This document shows positions 6,110 to 11,020 of a stretch of DNA of 11,020 nt, in pieces; the first letter of the stretch is position 1, and each line of letters starts with the position of its first letter. This stretch comes from UPXZ01 sp047974405 (GTDB lineage Bacteria; Bacteroidota; Bacteroidia; Bacteroidales; Paludibacteraceae). The notes below the pieces were generated by a model. The model ran no database searches, was not told where the DNA came from, and was given only the letters and a program-made list of their open reading frames with translations. The translations under genes and the position numbers were made by a program. The stretch lies in contig JBKECI010000092.1 of the NCBI GenBank assembly GCA_047974405.1, forward strand, positions 1 through 11,020, in the 5' to 3' direction.

Positions 6110-8733
6110 AACTTTTTGTAGAACCAAAGGAAGAGAATCAAACCAATAACCAATCCGCTTATTACCCAAATCCAACCGGCGACAGCCGGCTTGCAAACAG
6201 GCGAAGTGTCTCCATTCAAAATAAATCCCGCCCAGAAATAGGGGTGATTTTTCAGCGGGTTTTGCCGGATAAATTCTTGTTTTGCCACAGCCAAGGCTTT
6301 ATCTTTCGGGAGACCTTTTTTCAGGTTTTCATAGAATAAAATCATTATCTCCGACGTTTCTTTGTCGGGTACCTGCCATAGGCTTACCACAGCGCTTTTG
6401 ACCCCCGCAAACGCGAATGCCCGAGCGATGCTCATTATCCCTTCCCCTTTCGCCAATTTTCCGTTGCCGGTGTCGCAAGCGCTCAACGTTACCAGGTCGG
6501 CAGGAATATAATGCTCGTATAATTCATCAAAATAGAGCGGTTGGTTATTTGAAAACAACAAACAAGATTTGGCAAAATCGTTTTCGGACAAGAAAGCGTG
6601 CATCGCGAAATGATAGACCGTAAAATCGGAGCCGGAATTTAAAAAAGATTCTTTAGTAGCCTTTTCGCCGTGAAACCGAGCGCCTTCAAACAGCGAGCTT
6701 ACAACCTGAGACTCTTGCCGGGCATAAGGCAAAGGAGTTACTTCTCGGTTGTCAAACCAAAAATTATCGCCGTAATGGGGCGAAAAACTCGCTAATTTCA
6801 CTGCTTTGTGAGACTTTTCCGTTTTTTTGCTCAACAGCCACATCGGGAAAGAATAATAATACGAAATGACAGGGAAAGAGCCGTCAGACTCAAAAAAAAC
6901 GGCTTCGAACGGAAGATAATTCAAAAAATTGTCGGAAATAACGGTCAGTTGCTCTTTGGGAATCACTTTTGGAAACAACTTCGAGTTAATTTCTTTGGCA
7001 TTCTCGGCGGTTGGCGTATTCGGACGCTTTACTTGTTGTGCAAAATACAAAACCAATCTTGCCGCTTCGCCAACAGGTTGTAAATAATAAATCTGTAAGT
7101 TGTAGCGAGTTACTTCCATCCCATACACATTTTCATCCGCCACATAAAATCGCCAAATGGTTTCATTCTCAGCTAAGTTTTTTTGAATTTCCGCCAACTC
7201 AAAATCAACATCCACTTGAATGAAATTAGGGAATTTAAGTTTCAACTCTTTTTTGACAAGCCGGATTTTTTGTTCCAAAGTTGCAATTTTAGTTGTTTGA
7301 TTAGTCGAATCCCCTTCCGCTAATCCTTCGTAATATTTTTTTTCGTTTTGGAGCAGTTCCAATTCATTGTAGAGTTGCGCCAACCGGCTATTTTTCAACA
7401 GTATCTTTTTCTGAACTTCCTTGAACAAATGTTGCGATTTATTACGCTCGATTGTATTTAGGAGTTGTATTTTTTTATATTTCGAAGTTTCCTTTTGACA
7501 GCAAATAAACAAGAGTGTTTCCGCGATTTTGTTTTGAAGCTGGCTCAGCGTAGTGTTATATTCCCCTTTTTTGTAAAATTCCTGAAACATTCGCGAAGCA
7601 ACGGTCGCCAATTTCTCGGCTTTCGCCAAATCTTCTGTCTTGTACAAATCCTGATAGTTGTGTTTGAATACAAGAGATAAAGATGCAAAAATATTGATGT
7701 ATTGATACGAATTGAGTTCGTCGAAGTTTTTTGCATCTATATCGTTAAGTAAAATGTCTTCTTGAAAATATTGCCTTGCAATTTCCGAGACAATCCGTCC
7801 GGCAATTTTTGTCGCTTCGTCGTTTCTCCCCTTTCCCGAAAGATTCAGCGCTTTGATGGTTTCTATGGAATATCGGCTGGAGCTGAAAGGGGCAAATTCA
7901 AAATTCCGCAAAGCCGCGTTACAATATGCTATCCCTTTATCGTATTCTTTCGTCTGATAGCCGATACTTCCCAGCAACGCGTTGGCTTTCATCCGGTAAA
8001 AAGGCTGATTGAAGAGTTTGCTTTGCTGTTGAAGTTCTTCTAAATATTTTGTCGCGTTCCGATAATCTTGATTTTCGTAATATTTATAGGTAAAAGCATC
8101 GTAACAAGACATATAATATGAAATATCTTGTGATGTATCCGCACTTTTATCCTTTCGTATCCGGCGGTAAAATTCTTGAAGTTTCGAATGAGCTTTTTCA
8201 AAACGATTCGCATTTAAATCTTCCAAAATCCGCATTTTATCGTAAATGTTTCGGGCATAACTCAAATCTGACGGTTCAATTCCGAACGCGTTTGATGTTA
8301 AATCTTTATAGAAACACTCATACTCCCAAAATATGCGGGCAGATTCTCTCGCATCCCCATAATTTGACGCAAAATAATACCAATTGTTATAAGCCGTCAG
8401 GTAGTTCGGCAGCGAGTATTTTTTGGTACCGGTCATCAGTTCGATTGCCTTTTGGGTATATTCTATCTCGTATTTCTGATTATTAACTTCCGAGTAGTAG
8501 TAAGACAGTTCCAAATAATAATGAGCCAATTTTTCGGGATAATACCGTTTTAAATAATCTGCCTTATCGGATAGCAGGCTCTTATACGCGCTGATGATTT
8601 CAAAATTTTTTCCGGAAGGCGTCAATAATTCAACGCGATGCTCAAACAGTCTGATTGTTTTGTTGATCGCCGCCGTATCCTGTTGGGCATTCACTCCGGA
8701 GGAGAAAAGTGGTATCAGTAGCAAAAATGCCAT
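6094..8733 (-). CDS. Exported TPR-CHAT domain (caspase-like) protein with C-terminal membrane anchor
   Basis: This protein is 879 aa from the ATG at 8733. A hydrophobic leader (MAFLLLIPLFSSGVNA, cleavage before QQ) is followed by a long alpha-helical TPR-like array (about 20-440) and a coiled coil (about 450-505). The CHAT peptidase domain spans about 600-843. The caspase-type dyad is visible: His712 in HFAMHAF and Cys753 in LSACDTG. The family motifs GEGIMSIARAFAFAG, VVSLWQVPD and PYFWAGFILNGD are also present. A single membrane helix (about 852-872) and a basic tail (KKFYSKS) end the protein, so the protease domain should face the periplasm. The frame is open further up. TTG at 8754 would add NKGIDK and give a more typical signal peptide, while the 8733 ATG has AAGGG 9 bases upstream. 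The substrate is unknown; the neighbouring anti-sigma-like protein is the obvious candidate. Confidence 0.9.
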   Translation of the reverse strand: MAFLLLIPLFSSGVNAQQDTAAINKTIRLFEHRVELLTPSGKNFEIISAYKSLLSDKADYLKRYYPEKLAHYYLELSYYYSEVNNQKYEIEYTQKAIELMTGTKKYSLPNYLTAYNNWYYFASNYGDARESARIFWEYECFYKDLTSNAFGIEPSDLSYARNIYDKMRILEDLNANRFEKAHSKLQEFYRRIRKDKSADTSQDISYYMSCYDAFTYKYYENQDYRNATKYLEELQQQSKLFNQPFYRMKANALLGSIGYQTKEYDKGIAYCNAALRNFEFAPFSSSRYSIETIKALNLSGKGRNDEATKIAGRIVSEIARQYFQEDILLNDIDAKNFDELNSYQYINIFASLSLVFKHNYQDLYKTEDLAKAEKLATVASRMFQEFYKKGEYNTTLSQLQNKIAETLLFICCQKETSKYKKIQLLNTIERNKSQHLFKEVQKKILLKNSRLAQLYNELELLQNEKKYYEGLAEGDSTNQTTKIATLEQKIRLVKKELKLKFPNFIQVDVDFELAEIQKNLAENETIWRFYVADENVYGMEVTRYNLQIYYLQPVGEAARLVLYFAQQVKRPNTPTAENAKEINSKLFPKVIPKEQLTVISDNFLNYLPFEAVFFESDGSFPVISYYYSFPMWLLSKKTEKSHKAVKLASFSPHYGDNFWFDNREVTPLPYARQESQVVSSLFEGARFHGEKATKESFLNSGSDFTVYHFAMHAFLSENDFAKSCLLFSNNQPLYFDELYEHYIPADLVTLSACDTGNGKLAKGEGIMSIARAFAFAGVKSAVVSLWQVPDKETSEIMILFYENLKKGLPKDKALAVAKQEFIRQNPLKNHPYFWAGFILNGDTSPVCKPAVAGWIWVISGLVIGLILFLWFYKKFYSKS

Positions 8734-8926
8734 CTTATCGATACCCTTATTCAAATATTTCAGAATATTACACTCCACAACTATCTTAAAATATTGTTGG
8801 ATTTTCAAAAGATAATTATCAGATAATATGATGTATGCCTATTTAATATATCAAAACTTAAAAAAGTCTATTTTTAATTGAAAACAGGTAAAGCACTCAA
8901 CGTTGTAATCCTTTTTTATAAAAAAA

Positions 8927-8960
8927 CAAAATTACAAAATTGGACATCATATATCGCAAA
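8927..8960 (-). promoter_or_regulatory. Candidate Bacteroidetes promoter for the TPR-CHAT gene
   Basis: On the minus strand TTTG (8960-8957) is followed after 22 bases by TAATTTTG (8934-8927). This fits the phylum's TTG-N17-23-TAnnTTTG consensus. Transcription would start near 8921, leaving a leader of about 190 bases before ATG 8733. The surrounding DNA is very AT-rich, so a chance match is possible. Confidence 0.42.
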
Positions 8961-9136
8961 TATTTATATTTAAACACAACAATTTACGAAGAAAAAGTTT
9001 TTGTCCTTTGTATATTATTTTCGAGTTTGACATTTTTTTATAACTTGGGTTTATTCTATTTATCAAATATTTAAAACTAATTTGGGAGAAAACAATACAT
9101 CCTCAAAATCGAAAAGATAGGATATTTACCTACAAA

Positions 9137-9173
9137 AAAAGCATCTGATATTATCAAAAAATCAGATGCTTTT
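9137..9173 (-). terminator. Rho-independent terminator of rho (symmetrical)
   Basis: A perfect inverted repeat, GCATCTGAT (9141-9149) and ATCAGATGC (9161-9169), flanks an 11-base loop. It is bordered by an A-run on the left and TTTT on the right, extending the stem to 13 bp. Read on the minus strand it lies about 30 bases after the rho stop and is followed by seven T residues, a classic intrinsic terminator. The plus-strand T-tract is shorter, so function in that direction is weaker. Confidence 0.88.
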
Positions 9174-9204
9174 CTATATTTTATTCAAAAAGACTGACGA
9201 GAAT

Positions 9205-10992
9205 TTATTCTCCGTTCATCGAAATTAAAAACTCATCGTTATTTTCAGTTCTCTCCATCCTTTCTTTCAAAAATTCCATAGCTTCTATAGAGTTCATATC
9301 AGACAGATAACGGCGTAAAACCCACATTCTGTTGAGCGTATCTTTATCTAAAAGCAAATCGTCGCGACGTGTACTGGAAGCCATTATATCGACAGCCGGA
9401 AAAATTCGCTTGTTGGATAGCTTACGGTCAAGTTGGAGTTCCATATTTCCTGTTCCTTTGAATTCTTCAAAAATAACTTCATCCATTTTCGAACCGGTTT
9501 CGGTCAGTGCTGTGGCAATTATTGTCAGACTACCTCCATTTTCGATGTTGCGTGCAGCTCCAAAAAATCGTTTAGGTTTGTGGAGTGCATTGGCGTCCAC
9601 TCCTCCCGAAAGTACTTTTCCCGAGGCGGGAGAGACGGTATTGTAAGCACGAGCAAGACGTGTAATGCTGTCTAACAAGATGACTACATCTTGTCCGCAC
9701 TCTACCATACGTTTTGCTTTTTCGTGTACCATACTTGCCACTTTTACGTGTCGTTCTGCCGGCTCATCAAAAGTTGAAGATATTACTTCTGCTTTGACAC
9801 TGCGAGCCATATCGGTAACTTCTTCTGGACGCTCGTCTATAAGTAGTATAATCATATAAACTTCGGGATGATTAGCAGCTATAGCATTAGCTATTTCTTT
9901 TAGCAAGACCGTTTTACCTGTCTTGGGTTGTGCTACTATCAATCCACGCTGTCCTTTGCCTATAGGTGAAAACAAATCGACAATTCGTGTGGATAGAGCA
10001 TCGTTTTTACCGGCGTTCAAAGTAAATTTTTCTTCGGGGAATAGTGGTACAAGATGCTCAAACGGAACTCGATCTCTCACATATTCGGGAGAGCGTCCGT
10101 TGATTTGTAACACGCGCACCAACGGAAAGTATTTTTCGCCTTCTTTCGGCGGACGAATAGAACCCTTTACTGTATCGCCGGTTTTTAGACCAAAAAGTTT
10201 TATTTGAGATTGGGAAACATAAATATCGTCGGGCGAAGTAAGGTAGTTATAATCGGGTGACCGAAGAAAACCATATCCGTCTGCCAAAATTTCCAACGTA
10301 CCGATGCCTTCAAGCACCTCTTCAAAATCGAACGGTTTTTCTTTCTCGGTTTGCGGATAAGCGACAAATTTTTGTTTCCCATTTTTTTGTGGCTGATTGT
10401 TTTGTTCCTGCTTTGGCTGATTAACAACCGTATCAGATTTTTCTTCGCTATCTTCCAATATTTTTTCTTCTACCACATCTTCGGTTGCCTTACTGCTTTT
10501 GGGGATAAGTTTTATGTCGTTCTTTTTTTCTTTTACTACTTTTTCTTCGGTAGTTGTTGCTTGAGTCTCTTTTTGTTCCTCTTTTTTTACCGTTTTTTTC
10601 CTACTTTTGGTGGTATTTTTTTTATTTTCAGAAGATTTAGCGACATCTGGCGTAACAAGTGGAGGAGGCGTTTCGGTTTGGATATCTTTCTCTTTGGATG
10701 GTTCTTGCTTCTCGGTGGTTTCGGAAGTTGACGGAGCCTGCTTTGACGAGGATTTTGACTCTCCGCTGTTTTTGGCTGTTATCCGTGTTCTTTTCTTCTT
10801 TACCACAGTTGGGGTATTGGCCGTGCTTGCAGCTTTGTGCTGTGCGTTGACAACCGCCTGTACGTCTAAAATTTCGTAAACCAAATTGTCTTTTTGTGTT
10901 GAGGAGGAAGTTTTTAATCCTAATTCGGATGCAATGTCTTTCAGTTCGGAAAGCGATTTTGCATTTAATTGCAGAATGTTGTAATTTGTCAT
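9205..10992 (-). CDS. rho: Transcription termination factor Rho, with long disordered insertion
   Basis: This is the hexameric RNA-dependent ATPase/helicase that ends transcription. The 595 aa compare with about 420 in E. coli. The order is an N-terminal helical bundle (about 1-45), a low-complexity Lys/Glu/Thr/Ser/Gln-rich insertion (about 55-215), an RNA-binding cold-shock fold (about 228-297, with GYGFLRSP and DIYVSQSQIK) and the ATPase core. The core shows Walker A PKTGKT (356-361), the catalytic Glu region LIDERPEEV (384-392), Walker B VVILLDSITR (436-445), the Q-loop SPASGKVLSGG, the R-loop TGSKMDEV (499-506) and FKGTGNMELQ. All expected motifs are intact, so it should be active. The insertion is a known feature of Bacteroidetes Rho, linked in Bacteroides to phase separation. 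The ATG at 10992 gives the family N-terminus. Only 28 bases precede it here, so its promoter lies outside the window. Confidence 0.98.
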   Translation of the reverse strand: MTNYNILQLNAKSLSELKDIASELGLKTSSSTQKDNLVYEILDVQAVVNAQHKAASTANTPTVVKKKRTRITAKNSGESKSSSKQAPSTSETTEKQEPSKEKDIQTETPPPLVTPDVAKSSENKKNTTKSRKKTVKKEEQKETQATTTEEKVVKEKKNDIKLIPKSSKATEDVVEEKILEDSEEKSDTVVNQPKQEQNNQPQKNGKQKFVAYPQTEKEKPFDFEEVLEGIGTLEILADGYGFLRSPDYNYLTSPDDIYVSQSQIKLFGLKTGDTVKGSIRPPKEGEKYFPLVRVLQINGRSPEYVRDRVPFEHLVPLFPEEKFTLNAGKNDALSTRIVDLFSPIGKGQRGLIVAQPKTGKTVLLKEIANAIAANHPEVYMIILLIDERPEEVTDMARSVKAEVISSTFDEPAERHVKVASMVHEKAKRMVECGQDVVILLDSITRLARAYNTVSPASGKVLSGGVDANALHKPKRFFGAARNIENGGSLTIIATALTETGSKMDEVIFEEFKGTGNMELQLDRKLSNKRIFPAVDIMASSTRRDDLLLDKDTLNRMWVLRRYLSDMNSIEAMEFLKERMERTENNDEFLISMNGE

Positions 10993-11020
10993 AAAATGAA
11001 GTTGTGAAAACTTAATGAGG

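Larger units (their letters stand above)
8734..9204. other. AT-rich intergenic region between rho and the TPR-CHAT gene
   Basis: Apart from the hairpin terminator (9137-9173) and the candidate promoter (8927-8960), I see no gene, tRNA or long repeat here. The part from 8734 to 8808 is open in the CHAT frame and could be coding if a non-ATG start is used. The stretch 8821-9130 is strongly A+T rich with several homopolymer runs. The untranslated leader (about 8921-8734) shows no riboswitch that I recognise. Confidence 0.6.

Noticed and set aside
6094..8808. Type III-E CRISPR (Csx29-like) locus
   Set aside because: The TPR-CHAT protein is exported and membrane-anchored, and the window has no CRISPR array, gRAMP or cas gene.
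10351..10731. Hydrophobic plus-strand open frame (126 aa) opposite rho
   Set aside because: It is the antisense of the Lys/Glu-rich Rho insertion, whose AAA/GAA codons read as Phe-rich sequence; no export or family signature.

Overview
The window looks like chromosomal DNA of a Bacteroidetes (Bacteroidota) bacterium. The evidence is a Rho factor with the long charged insertion typical of that phylum, two secreted proteins ending in type A type IX secretion (T9SS) sorting domains, an OmpA/jelly-roll protein of a common Bacteroidetes type, and -7 elements of the TAnnTTTG form. The Rho N-terminus looks more like Bacteroidales than Flavobacteriia to me, but that is weak evidence. Intergenic DNA is strongly AT-rich.

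Layout. Positions 1-217 hold no gene, only a GC-rich imperfect palindrome. From 3334 down to 218 on the minus strand lies a tightly packed three-gene operon of exported proteins. Transcription runs from a 330-aa secreted protein with a conserved Bacteroidetes N-terminal domain, to a 152-aa T9SS cargo protein, to a 555-aa T9SS cargo protein carrying repeated ELWKTDGT-type motifs. Upstream on the same strand (4729-3422) is an OmpA-family gene interrupted by one in-frame TAA. Both halves share a frame and the protein reads through sensibly, so this is a nonsense allele or a base error, not two genes.

Divergent from it on the plus strand (4846-6109) are an ECF-type sigma factor and an overlapping membrane protein with an anti-sigma-like N-terminus and a periplasmic TPR tail. 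Convergent with these, and overlapping by 16 coding bases, is a large exported TPR-CHAT (caspase-like) protein with a C-terminal membrane anchor (8733-6094, minus). A roughly 400-base AT-rich gap with a candidate promoter and a clear hairpin terminator separates it from rho (10992-9205, minus), which is essentially complete.

The most interesting unit is sigma / membrane TPR anti-sigma-like protein / membrane-anchored TPR-CHAT protease. By predicted topology the protease domain and the TPR tail of the anti-sigma-like protein both face the periplasm. A regulated-proteolysis circuit releasing the sigma factor is therefore a testable inference. It parallels, but is not the same as, the TPR-CHAT/Csx30/sigma arrangement of type III-E CRISPR systems. 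No CRISPR array, tRNA, rRNA or insertion sequence was seen.
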